Assembly: GCA_900314755.1 (NCBI GenBank)
Contig: OMWH01000026.1
Span: forward strand, 1 to 60,804
Origin: an uncultured Prevotellaceae bacterium
GTDB lineage: Bacteria > Bacteroidota > Bacteroidia > Bacteroidales > Bacteroidaceae
Direction: 5' to 3'
DNA length: 60,804 bases
The translations under genes were made by a program, and so were the position numbers. Positions 54,142-60,804 of the stretch are shown here, piece after piece. Numbering within the stretch: position 1 is the stretch's first letter; each line of letters starts with the position of its first letter. The notes under the pieces were generated by a model, which was not told where the DNA came from, ran no database searches, and was given only the letters and a program-made list of their open reading frames with translations.

Positions 54142-56394
54142 CTATAACATAATCGGTATTAAGACCTTAATGCCGATATTACGTCCCATATTACAGATAC
54201 CTGGTCCGTCAGCATATTTCAGTCTGCTGAGGTGTGACTGATAGGCTCTGTCGAAGAGGTTCTTCGCTGTCAGATAGACGGAAGCGACCCGCTTGCCGTG
54301 CCACTTGACATCTGCACCTACCGACAGATTGAACAACGTATAGGACGGTGTTGCCGTCTCTGTGTCGTTGGCGGTATGCACATGGCTCTGACGGAGATAG
54401 CACTCCAGCCCGACGCTGATAAAGGTATTGTTCAACACTTGCCCGTCACGGATGATGTCATAACGCAGGTCACTCGTCCAGCGGGGGGCTGGCGTGAAGG
54501 GCAGATAACGACTCTCGGAGGGTTGGTGCAACTGCACAGCATGGACGTACGAGAAAGTATTCTCGAAATGCAGAGGCTCTATAGGATGCAGGTCGACAGC
54601 CACTTCCCCACCCCACAGACGGGCATCACCGGACATGTACTGGAACTCGTCGCTTGCTGGGTCTAACCGCTGCAGGAAGATATAGTTATTGATATGGTTG
54701 GCAAACAGGGAAGCCTGTGCTGAGAGGATGCTTGAGGAATAGTCCACTCCCAAGTCGAACTGCCAACTGTTCTCTGGCGACAGCGAGTGGTTGCCTATCT
54801 CATAGCGGAAGGTGCCCTCATGCTCACCGTTGGAGCCTAACTCGCTGATATTGGGGGCTCTGAAGCCATGCGAGAGATTCAGACGGGCATTCCATTGAGG
54901 GGTGATGCGGTATATAACGCCAAGACTACCTGTCAGTCCCTTGAAATTGCGGCTGAAGTCCTCAAAACGTTCCTCGCCATCGTCCGTCAGGGCATAGCTA
55001 TGCAGGTGGCGATGGTCGAAACGGAGTCCTCCACTCACGGTCCATTTCTCGAAATGGCGGGTGACAGAGGCAAAGGCACCGATATCAAACAGGCGGTAGG
55101 ACGGAATGAGGAATTCCTTACCGAGGTTCTCGGAGTGCTGCCACATACCGGAGATACCTGCTGCCCATTGCCACAACTCTTTCGTTGCTGTATAATGGAC
55201 ATCGTAATTGATGGTATGTAGGCGGAAATCGAGACCTAACTCATCAGCTTCCTCAAACTCCTTACGGCGGTTCTGCTGATAGCCAAGTACTGCTTTCAGC
55301 GAGCCGTCACCGAGGATGAAGGAGTTGTCGAGCACGACCTTATGGTGATAGATCTTCTGGTATGCCTGTGAATGTAACAGAGCGTCCGTCTCCTCGTCAC
55401 GCTCTCCTTCCACAAGTCCGGGTTTGATATGGTAGGTGGAGAATTTCAGATGGGAATAGCCCCATCGGCGGTTCAGACCCAGCATACCGGTGAAGGCTCG
55501 CTCCTTGAACTGGGAGCCCCATACCTTCCCGTCTCGTTTGTTCTCGTATTCACTGGCTCCTTTCTGGCTCCATCTGCCATTCCATACGATACCTCCTTTG
55601 TTGCCTGCAAAATCAACGGTATAGTCCCACAGACTGTTGTTCGTCTGGAACTCACCTCCTACGGTCGCCGCCATCTGCCCAAGGGGCATCACGGGGTGCT
55701 CATGGAGCACCAGCACACCTGCCATGGCATCAGAGCCATACATCAGCGAGGCGGGACCTTTCAGTATCTCGACGGAATGGACAGTCTGGGCATCTACTTC
55801 AATACCATGCTCGTCACCCCACTGCTGTCCTTCCTGACGGATGCCGTCATTGACTGTGACAATGCGGTTATAGCCCAGTCCACGGATGACGGGTTTGGAG
55901 ATTCCCGAGCCTGTGGTGATCTGGTCGACTCCCGGCTGACGGGCGACAGCGTCTATGATATTGGTGGATGAGGTGCTCTGCAGAATATATGGTGCCACAA
56001 CGGAAACAGGAGCAGGGGAATGGTCGGCACGGGCATTACCGGTCAGACCGGTCACGACGACCTCTTTCAGCATGGCGTTATTCTCTTGCAACATAAAGTC
56101 TTGTTCATGGACCGTATGGAGGTCGATGGTCTCGATAATGGTCAGGTGACCTACATAACTGACTTGTATCGTTGTCTTTACTGCTGGAAGGTCGTCTATG
56201 CGATAGAAACCTTCTTCATTAGTCACCGTCCCTTGCTTCAACAAGGGGAAATAGATACTGGCTCCCACTACGGGACTGCCGCCTACGGCATCCGTCACCT
56301 TTCCTTGCAACGATGCCTTTTGAGCCAATGGCTCGGCTGACACAGACGTGCAAAGGCACACCCATGACAGCAATATTAAATATATTGTCTTCAT
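54142..56394 (-). CDS. TonB-dependent receptor, probable metal/chelate uptake (750 aa)
   Basis: Signal peptide, a carboxypeptidase-regulatory-like domain (about 28-105, LQGKVTDAVGGSPVVGASIY), plug domain with NIIDAVARQPGVDQI and VEILKGPASLMYGSDAMAGV, and a 22-strand barrel region ending in TAKNLFDRAYQSHLSRLKYA. Loops and barrel are rich in His (for example FDHRHLHSY, HYTATKELWQW). At 750 residues with no SusD partner it is not a SusC; the small Cys/His membrane protein before it points to a metal such as copper, zinc or cobalt. The substrate is inferred. Confidence 0.88.
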   Translation of the reverse strand: MKTIYLILLSWVCLCTSVSAEPLAQKASLQGKVTDAVGGSPVVGASIYFPLLKQGTVTNEEGFYRIDDLPAVKTTIQVSYVGHLTIIETIDLHTVHEQDFMLQENNAMLKEVVVTGLTGNARADHSPAPVSVVAPYILQSTSSTNIIDAVARQPGVDQITTGSGISKPVIRGLGYNRIVTVNDGIRQEGQQWGDEHGIEVDAQTVHSVEILKGPASLMYGSDAMAGVLVLHEHPVMPLGQMAATVGGEFQTNNSLWDYTVDFAGNKGGIVWNGRWSQKGASEYENKRDGKVWGSQFKERAFTGMLGLNRRWGYSHLKFSTYHIKPGLVEGERDEETDALLHSQAYQKIYHHKVVLDNSFILGDGSLKAVLGYQQNRRKEFEEADELGLDFRLHTINYDVHYTATKELWQWAAGISGMWQHSENLGKEFLIPSYRLFDIGAFASVTRHFEKWTVSGGLRFDHRHLHSYALTDDGEERFEDFSRNFKGLTGSLGVIYRITPQWNARLNLSHGFRAPNISELGSNGEHEGTFRYEIGNHSLSPENSWQFDLGVDYSSSILSAQASLFANHINNYIFLQRLDPASDEFQYMSGDARLWGGEVAVDLHPIEPLHFENTFSYVHAVQLHQPSESRYLPFTPAPRWTSDLRYDIIRDGQVLNNTFISVGLECYLRQSHVHTANDTETATPSYTLFNLSVGADVKWHGKRVASVYLTAKNLFDRAYQSHLSRLKYADGPGICNMGRNIGIKVLIPIML

Positions 56395-56441
56395 TTTTGT
56401 GTTATCTGATTAATTACTATTATAATAATGTGTAGTAAGAA

Positions 56442-56786
56442 TCAGATAACTGGAGGGGCTCGGGGGGTGTTTTGACGGCGTGATGTGGATGGACAATACG
56501 CTGTGGGGGAAACAATGACGACTGCCGGTGCCTGTACTGCCATCAACAGTACCACAGCAACCGCTGCCACAAACGACAGGGTGACGAACTGGCAAAGCAC
56601 GCAGTCATGTAAACTGGCTGTCTGCAGGGAGATATGTCCACTGTGGCGCAAGTGGTTGGCGCACTCATAGCACTCGCCTTCCACTGGTGAAGCCTCGTGG
56701 GTATGCAACGACGAGAACAGTAGTATTGGCAGGAATACCAATAGCAACAACCGGGCGGCTAACGTTCTCTTTCGCTGTCTCTCCAT
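56442..56786 (-). CDS. Small Cys/His-rich membrane protein (114 aa)
   Basis: Membrane segments at about 12-26 and 65-87 flank a periplasmic loop with HTHE, CYEC, HLRHSGH and HDCVLC, a likely metal-binding cluster. Similar small proteins often precede TonB receptors for metals in Bacteroidota. The start at 56786 fits the promoter -7 box ending eight bases upstream; a longer in-frame extension lies beyond the promoter. First gene of the TonB operon, under the 4 x 22-bp repeat array. Confidence 0.75.
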   Translation of the reverse strand: MERQRKRTLAARLLLLVFLPILLFSSLHTHEASPVEGECYECANHLRHSGHISLQTASLHDCVLCQFVTLSFVAAVAVVLLMAVQAPAVVIVSPTAYCPSTSRRQNTPRAPPVI

Positions 56787-56793
56787 ACGTCTG

Positions 56794-56824
56794 CAAAGGT
56801 AAGCAATTATCCTAAATAATGCAA
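56794..56824 (-). promoter_or_regulatory. Promoter of the metal TonB operon
   Basis: Minus-strand TTG (56822-56824), 20 bp, TACCTTTG (56794-56801). The repeat array begins 20 bp upstream of the -33 element. Confidence 0.78.
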
Positions 56825-56843
56825 GAAAGTATTTCGTTAATTG

Positions 56844-56931
56844 CAAATCAAATTGATTTACTCAGCAATTCAATTTAATTTACCGAGCAAATCAATTTGA
56901 TTTACTTTGTAATTCAATTTGATTTACAATC
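56844..56931. repeat. 4 x 22-bp tandem repeat with internal palindromes
   Basis: Four units (56844-56865, 56866-56887, 56888-56909, 56910-56931), each built on AAWTCAAWTTRATTTAC and together forming dyads such as AAATCAATTTGATTT. The exact 22-bp period (two helix turns) puts all dyads on one face. Position just upstream of the TonB operon promoter suggests a cooperative regulator-binding array. Confidence 0.88.
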
Positions 56932-56946
56932 GCTCAAAGCATCTTT

Positions 56947-57684
56947 TTACATGTTCATACCGCCATCTACCTGAATGACCTGACCGCTGACGTAACTGGA
57001 CATGTCACTGGCAAGGAAGGTAGCGACGTTGGCGATATCCTCTACCTGACCACCGCGACGCAAAGGAATCTTATTGATCCACTCCTTGCGGATATCGTCG
57101 GGCAGTGCCTGGGTCATAGCGGTGTCAATGAAACCGGGGGCAATGGCGTTGGCACGGATACCCTTCGGACCCATCTCCTGACCGATACTCTTGGCAAGGG
57201 CAATAAGTCCTGCCTTCGAAGCGGCATAGTTTGCCTGTCCAGCATTACCATGCACACCGACAACGGATGCCATATTGATGATGGAACCGCCACGCTGACG
57301 CATCATCACAGGAACACAGGCATGAATGAAATTGAATGCCGACTTCAAATTAACGGCTATCACAGCATCCCACTGCTGCTCGGTCATGCGGAGCATCAGA
57401 CCGTCCTTGGTGATACCTGCATTGTTTACCAGGATATCGACACTGCCGAACTCTTCCTTCACTGCCTTCACGACTTCCTCCGTCTGAGCAAAGTCGGCAG
57501 CGTTAGAGGCGTAGCTCTTTGCCTTCACTCCCTTGGCGGCAATCTCTTTCTCTGTCTCTTCATTCACCTCCAAGTCTGTGAATGCGATGTTGGCGCCTTC
57601 CTCGGCGAACTTCAATGCGATGGCTTTTCCAATGCCACGTGCAGCACCTGTAATCAGGGCTGTCTTACCTTCTAATAATCCCAT
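56947..57684 (-). CDS. fabG: 3-oxoacyl-[ACP] reductase (245 aa)
   Basis: Short-chain dehydrogenase of fatty-acid elongation. NADP loop TGAARGIGKAIAL, LVNNAGIT, catalytic Ser in INMASVVGVHG, and Tyr-x-x-x-Lys in ANYAASKAGL, then AIAPGFIDTAM. Full length. It follows the TetR regulator by 44 bp. Confidence 0.94.
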   Translation of the reverse strand: MGLLEGKTALITGAARGIGKAIALKFAEEGANIAFTDLEVNEETEKEIAAKGVKAKSYASNAADFAQTEEVVKAVKEEFGSVDILVNNAGITKDGLMLRMTEQQWDAVIAVNLKSAFNFIHACVPVMMRQRGGSIINMASVVGVHGNAGQANYAASKAGLIALAKSIGQEMGPKGIRANAIAPGFIDTAMTQALPDDIRKEWINKIPLRRGGQVEDIANVATFLASDMSSYVSGQVIQVDGGMNM

Positions 57685-57728
57685 AATTCTTTCTAATCTT
57701 TAATATACTAATGTTTGATTAATCATCT

Positions 57729-58328
57729 CTAAGTATTCTTGATGGTGATATGTCCCAAGGCACCATAGACAAACTTGGCGACCTGCGGCTTGGTGGCTTC
57801 CTCTGAGAGACCATGGGCAATACGGCCGTAGATGTAAGGCACCTCCAGACCCTTGATGCAATAATGGGTGATGTTTGCCACCAGATCGACATTGTCTATG
57901 TCAAACTCACCGTCTTCCTTACCCTCGCGGAACACTTTGCAGAAGAGTTCTATCTCTGCTGCGTCGAAACTCTTGCGGACCTTCTCCACCATCCATATAT
58001 TACGGAAGAACTCGGCACGCAGGTTACCATTGCGCACCACCGTCTCACGAATCATGTTCAGATGGGTGTAAATCAGTTCCACAACCTTGTCCTGAGGGCG
58101 TATCTTACGCGCTGCCACCTCGTCGAGCTTGTCGGACAAACGCTCCAGCTCACCCTCGATGACCGCATAATAAATATCTTCCTTGGATTTAAAATAGGTA
58201 TAGAGGGTACGGCGTCCCTTACCTGACGCAAGGGCAATGTCATTCATCGTCGTATTCTCCATCCCGTTCTTGGCAAACAACTGACGTGCCACGTCTACCA
58301 ATTTCTGTCTGGTCTTTGATATTGACAT
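57729..58328 (-). CDS. TetR-family transcriptional regulator (199 aa)
   Basis: N-terminal helix-turn-helix ARQLFAKNGMENTTMNDIAL and GKGRRTLYTYFKSKEDIYYA, then an all-helical ligand domain. Co-transcribed with fabG, it is a candidate regulator of fatty-acid synthesis. Promoter at 58379-58409. Confidence 0.9.
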   Translation of the reverse strand: MSISKTRQKLVDVARQLFAKNGMENTTMNDIALASGKGRRTLYTYFKSKEDIYYAVIEGELERLSDKLDEVAARKIRPQDKVVELIYTHLNMIRETVVRNGNLRAEFFRNIWMVEKVRKSFDAAEIELFCKVFREGKEDGEFDIDNVDLVANITHYCIKGLEVPYIYGRIAHGLSEEATKPQVAKFVYGALGHITIKNT

Positions 58329-58378
58329 CTTTTAATCCTCCCAAATTATTTCGTATTGCACATATAGAATACAATGTG

Positions 58379-58409
58379 CAAAATTAGGAAATACTTTCCA
58401 AACTGCCAA
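58379..58409 (-). promoter_or_regulatory. Promoter of tetR-fabG
   Basis: Minus-strand TTG (58407-58409), 20 bp, TAATTTTG (58379-58386), about 50 nt before the start codon. Confidence 0.75.
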
Positions 58410-58468
58410 ATAATTTCAAAGAAAAGACGCAAAAAACAGCAATATCACAAAAAAAAAGCATAAATATT

Positions 58469-58498
58469 TTGTGTTTTCAGAAAATAGTCGTACCTTTG
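58469..58498 (+). promoter_or_regulatory. Promoter of initiator tRNA-Met
   Basis: TTG (58469-58471), 19 bp, TACCTTTG (58491-58498), 21 bp before the tRNA. Confidence 0.78.
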
Positions 58499-58519
58499 CA
58501 CCCGCTTAGAAGAAATGAT

Positions 58520-58592
58520 CGCGGAGTGGAGCAGTTGGTAGCTCGCCAGGCTCATAACCTGGAGGTCGCATGTTCGAGTCCTGCCTCCGCAA
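58520..58592 (+). tRNA. Initiator tRNA-Met (CAT)
   Basis: The acceptor has the initiator mark, an unpaired C1 opposite A72 (CGCGGAG ... CTCCGCA), anticodon loop CTCATAA, T-loop GTTCGAGTC. The anticodon stem is CCAGG/CCTGG, so the usual three G:C pairs are reduced to A29:U41 plus two G:C pairs. Confidence 0.92.
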
Positions 58593-58601
58593 CTAAAATC
58601 A

Positions 58602-58640
58602 AAAAAGAGATGCAACCCATTCGGATTGCATCTCTTTTTT
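58602..58640. terminator. Bidirectional terminator, tRNA-Met / transglycosylase
   Basis: 14-bp stem AAAAAGAGATGCAA (58602-58615) with TTGCATCTCTTTTT (58626-58639). Confidence 0.9.
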
Positions 58641-58656
58641 AGTTTTAAGAATTTTC

Positions 58657-59085
58657 TTACTTCAAGTGGCGCATCACCTTCTCATAATAACGCTGAGTAG
58701 CACGTCTTGAGTAGTGCTGGCCTCCGTTCCACGAGCGGATGGCATGCTCAACATCATTAGCGCTATTGAAAAACGACTGTATCAGGAGAAACATCTCCTT
58801 CGACTTCTGAACGTCGAAACGGTCGTTCATGGTGTAGCGCTTCTTACTCTTTCTCTTCTCCAGGATGTTGTTGCATTCCCTTACACAAATAGGGGTGATC
58901 TGCATCGCACCACAGGAAGGACCGCTGACAGCCCTGGGGTTTCCCCCACTCTCCACCTGAATGATAGCATTCATAACAGGAGTCCAGTCGAAAGAGCTTT
59001 CTTTTCCATTTGTTTTGGCAAACGACTCAACAGTACAAACCATCAAAATCGCTACCATCACTACTTTTCTAACAACCTTTATCAT
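58657..59085 (-). CDS. Small lytic transglycosylase-like (SLT) protein (142 aa)
   Basis: Signal peptide (cleaved near ESFA) and a compact SLT/lysozyme-like domain: catalytic Glu in IIQVESGGNPRAVSG, GAMQITP, then AIRSWNGGQHYSRRA. It probably cuts peptidoglycan in the periplasm; at 142 residues it is a minimal enzyme. Monocistronic; promoter at 59155-59185. Confidence 0.85.
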   Translation of the reverse strand: MIKVVRKVVMVAILMVCTVESFAKTNGKESSFDWTPVMNAIIQVESGGNPRAVSGPSCGAMQITPICVRECNNILEKRKSKKRYTMNDRFDVQKSKEMFLLIQSFFNSANDVEHAIRSWNGGQHYSRRATQRYYEKVMRHLK

Positions 59086-59154
59086 AACTTTCTCTATTTA
59101 AGTATGACCGTCTCACCACGAGACATTCAATTGCCACACTATTGTTATCGCGCA

Positions 59155-59185
59155 CAAAGGTACTGCTTTTTAGCTTACACTCCAA
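59155..59185 (-). promoter_or_regulatory. Promoter of the transglycosylase gene
   Basis: Minus-strand TTG (59183-59185), 20 bp, TACCTTTG (59155-59162), giving a 5' leader of about 65 nt. Confidence 0.72.
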
Positions 59186-59278
59186 ATTATTGTGGAAAAT
59201 ATAACATTGATTATCAATTAATTAACATATATCAAGAGGAGGAAATAACACAAAAAAGCGAAATAATGCCGACAATAT

Positions 59279-59309
59279 TTGGCGGAAACGAAGATTATTA
59301 GTACTTTTG
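59279..59309 (+). promoter_or_regulatory. Promoter of the fimbrillin-like gene
   Basis: TTG (59279-59281), 20 bp, TACTTTTG (59302-59309), about 58 nt before the ATG. Confidence 0.75.
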
Positions 59310-59370
59310 CATCCGGTTTCGTTGTCAACTATTTGACTATCCGGGACCATATCCTTATAAAGTTCAACTT

Positions 59371-60681
59371 ATGGAACAAAAAGTTTTATTATTACGCACA
59401 GCTATTGGCGTATCCTTGCTGGCTCTAGGAGCTTGCGAGAAGGAGATTGTCAGTGATGAACCGGTCATCGCTGAAAGCTCAGTGAGTATCACTACTCGAT
59501 CAGTGAATGATGGGGAGACGGTCAGTTTCCCCGTGAATGTTTATGTGTTTAACGCAGCAGACAGGTCGCTTGTCAGACACGAGACACTAGCGGACAAGGA
59601 CCAGCCTTTCTCGTTTAGCATTCCTCTTGGCTCGTACTCCGTCTATGCGATTGGAGGTGCTGACGGCAGCCGTTACACTTTTCCTGCAGACCGTGACGTG
59701 ACGGAAGAAGCAACAATCTCCCTCAAGGAGGGTAAGGAACATGCCGATCTGATGACAGCGCACCAGAACATCACCCTTGATAATAAGGAAGACTATCCAC
59801 TAACACTTAACATGGAGCGACAAGTCGTTGAGCTGACAAATGCCACTATCAGCCAAGTACCGGCAGACATCTCCGATGTCAGTATCTCCCTGACATCCAG
59901 TTACAAAGGCATTCAGATTAATGGTACACTTACAGGTTCATGGTCACCCACTTATCCGTTGACGAAGAGTGGAGAAGGTGTATGGTCACTCCCCTCTCCC
60001 GTCATGATGCTCATCGACCCTGCATCTGTCGACATCACTATCAGTCTGACAAAAGAAGATGGCTCTACCAAGACCTATCACTATACCAGCACGAATGATT
60101 TTGTGAATAACTACAAGATCAGTATTGAGGCAACTTACCAGGATGACAATATTGCCACTATCACCGGAACCATCATTGGTTGCACCTGGGCTGGCAATAA
60201 AACTATCACCTTCAGCTTTGGAGATAGCAATCATGGTGGGAATAACAATCAGAATGAAAATGACCCTTCAATCATCAATGAGTCTGCACCTGCAGTTCAT
60301 TCTCTATACAAAGGTTGTTATGTTCTCAAAGTAGAAGAAAAAGATGATTACGATGAAGTGCTTTTGCTTTATAAAGAAGACTTTCCTATCGAAGTAGGAA
60401 GCAAAACAGAAGCAGAAGTGCTCCAAGAAATTCAGGAGCAATTAAGTACGCTAACTATTGAGGGGACATCTGGCTGGCGGTTGCCTGATAAAACAGAAAG
60501 TCAATTAATTATTAATTATCAAGGGGCTATTATTAATAGTACATCGCCTATGAGTGGGGCTTGGTATTTTTGCACTTCCGACAATTCTTTAAGATTATTC
60601 AGCAAACAAGGTCAGTATAACATAGATTATAATCTAGGCACCCATTACCGCCCCGTCACCACCCTAAGATTCCAGAAGTAA
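59371..60681 (+). CDS. Fimbrillin/Mfa-like surface lipoprotein (436 aa)
   Basis: Lipobox LLALGAC (Cys22). Residues about 35-280 read as a two-domain beta sandwich like FimB/Mfa2-type fimbrial proteins: VSFPVNVYVFNAADRSLVRH, IPLGSYSVYAIGGADGSRYT, a central stretch on VVELTNATISQVPADISDVS, and EATYQDDNIATITGTI. After an Asn-rich linker (near 290-300) the last about 130 residues form another domain with TSGWRLPDKTESQLI, like the 'WRLP' pattern of other secreted Bacteroidota proteins. It probably anchors or tips a fimbria; no other pilus gene is nearby. Confidence 0.7.
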   Translation: MEQKVLLLRTAIGVSLLALGACEKEIVSDEPVIAESSVSITTRSVNDGETVSFPVNVYVFNAADRSLVRHETLADKDQPFSFSIPLGSYSVYAIGGADGSRYTFPADRDVTEEATISLKEGKEHADLMTAHQNITLDNKEDYPLTLNMERQVVELTNATISQVPADISDVSISLTSSYKGIQINGTLTGSWSPTYPLTKSGEGVWSLPSPVMMLIDPASVDITISLTKEDGSTKTYHYTSTNDFVNNYKISIEATYQDDNIATITGTIIGCTWAGNKTITFSFGDSNHGGNNNQNENDPSIINESAPAVHSLYKGCYVLKVEEKDDYDEVLLLYKEDFPIEVGSKTEAEVLQEIQEQLSTLTIEGTSGWRLPDKTESQLIINYQGAIINSTSPMSGAWYFCTSDNSLRLFSKQGQYNIDYNLGTHYRPVTTLRFQK

Positions 60682-60712
60682 TAAATTAGATTAGAAAGAA
60701 AGAATAACGAAA

Positions 60713-60745
60713 GAAGCCCTGACTCAGTAACTGAATCAGGGCTTC
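60713..60745 (-). terminator. Terminator of the rRNA operon (shared hairpin)
   Basis: GAAGCCCTGACTCAGT (60713-60728) and ACTGAATCAGGGCTTC (60730-60745) pair over 16 bp with one mismatch. On the minus strand it is followed by a T-rich stretch and lies about 10 bp after the 5S end. Confidence 0.8.
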
Positions 60746-60755
60746 ATCAATGAAA

Positions 60756-60804
60756 AGTGGCGGCCTCCTACTCTCCCGCATTGCATTGCAGTACCATCGG
60801 CGCA
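60756..60804 (-). rRNA. 5S rRNA (3' end only)
   Basis: On the minus strand the sequence ends GGGAGAGTAGGAGGCCGCCA plus CT, the usual 3' end of Bacteroidota 5S rRNA. The rest of the rRNA operon lies to the right, outside the window. Confidence 0.88.

Noticed and set aside
54142-56786. SusC/SusD polysaccharide utilisation locus
   Set aside because: The receptor has about 750 residues rather than about 1000, no SusD gene follows, and its neighbour is a metal-binding-type membrane protein.

Overview
The window is a chromosomal segment of a Bacteroidota bacterium, most likely Prevotellaceae (Prevotella in the broad sense). The signs are Bacteroidota-type promoters (TTG, 19-20 bp, TAnnTTTG) before many genes, almost no Shine-Dalgarno sequences, GldE, a two-domain TlpA lipoprotein, a GT3-type glycogen synthase, a Prevotella-style C-terminal tail on a GH5 cellulase, and many lipoproteins. 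Most of the window is ordinary core metabolism; the accessory DNA lies at 0.2-8.3 kb and 32.8-39.5 kb.

Region 1 (1-8.5 kb). After the 3' end of a HigA-like antitoxin gene comes a 33-codon gene for a double-glycine leader peptide with a predicted core of only about nine residues (GHGRKIFEP). A transporter-like hairpin, probably a partial terminator, separates it from a five-gene export operon: HlyD-like adaptor, C39-peptidase ABC transporter, second ABC transporter without peptidase, lipoprotein adaptor and TolC-like channel. The three inner-membrane proteins resemble the NHLM bacteriocin-export set, but no peptide-modifying enzyme is present. This is the best candidate for an undescribed system: a minimal secreted peptide (signal or microcin) with a complete route out of a two-membrane cell.

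Region 2 (8.5-26.2 kb). tRNA-Ser, YigZ, DUF1015, HIT, a GH5 cellulase on the opposite strand, serA and serC, a DEAD-box helicase with an OmpH/Skp-like lipoprotein, PepD, and flavodoxin with DUF2023. Next comes a left-running chain kdgK-eda-histidine kinase-response regulator-membrane protein, whose last three junctions overlap.

Region 3 (26.2-32.7 kb). A LacI-type regulator is divergent from kdgK and followed by uxaA, an NhaC-type antiporter and an unknown gene. Together with kdgK/eda this is the lower part of hexuronate (galacturonate) catabolism around a shared control region. GH25 lysozyme and a metallo-beta-lactamase/rubredoxin fusion follow.

Region 4 (32.7-39.5 kb). An accessory island: a polyvalent-protein-type kinase gene, a 240-bp element of nested palindromes with 32-bp inverted ends, a Type III restriction-modification pair, and a gene remnant. 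Short direct repeats bracket parts of it.

Region 5 (39.5-60.8 kb). ZIP transporter, clostripain-like peptidase, gldE-ssb, a four-tRNA cluster (Gly-Leu-Leu-Gly), nspC, a ThiE-like protein, prs, TlpA, glycogen phosphorylase and synthase, a probable metal TonB receptor operon behind four phased 22-bp palindromic repeats, fabG, a TetR regulator, initiator tRNA-Met, a lytic transglycosylase, a fimbrillin-like lipoprotein, and the 3' end of a 5S rRNA entering from the right.
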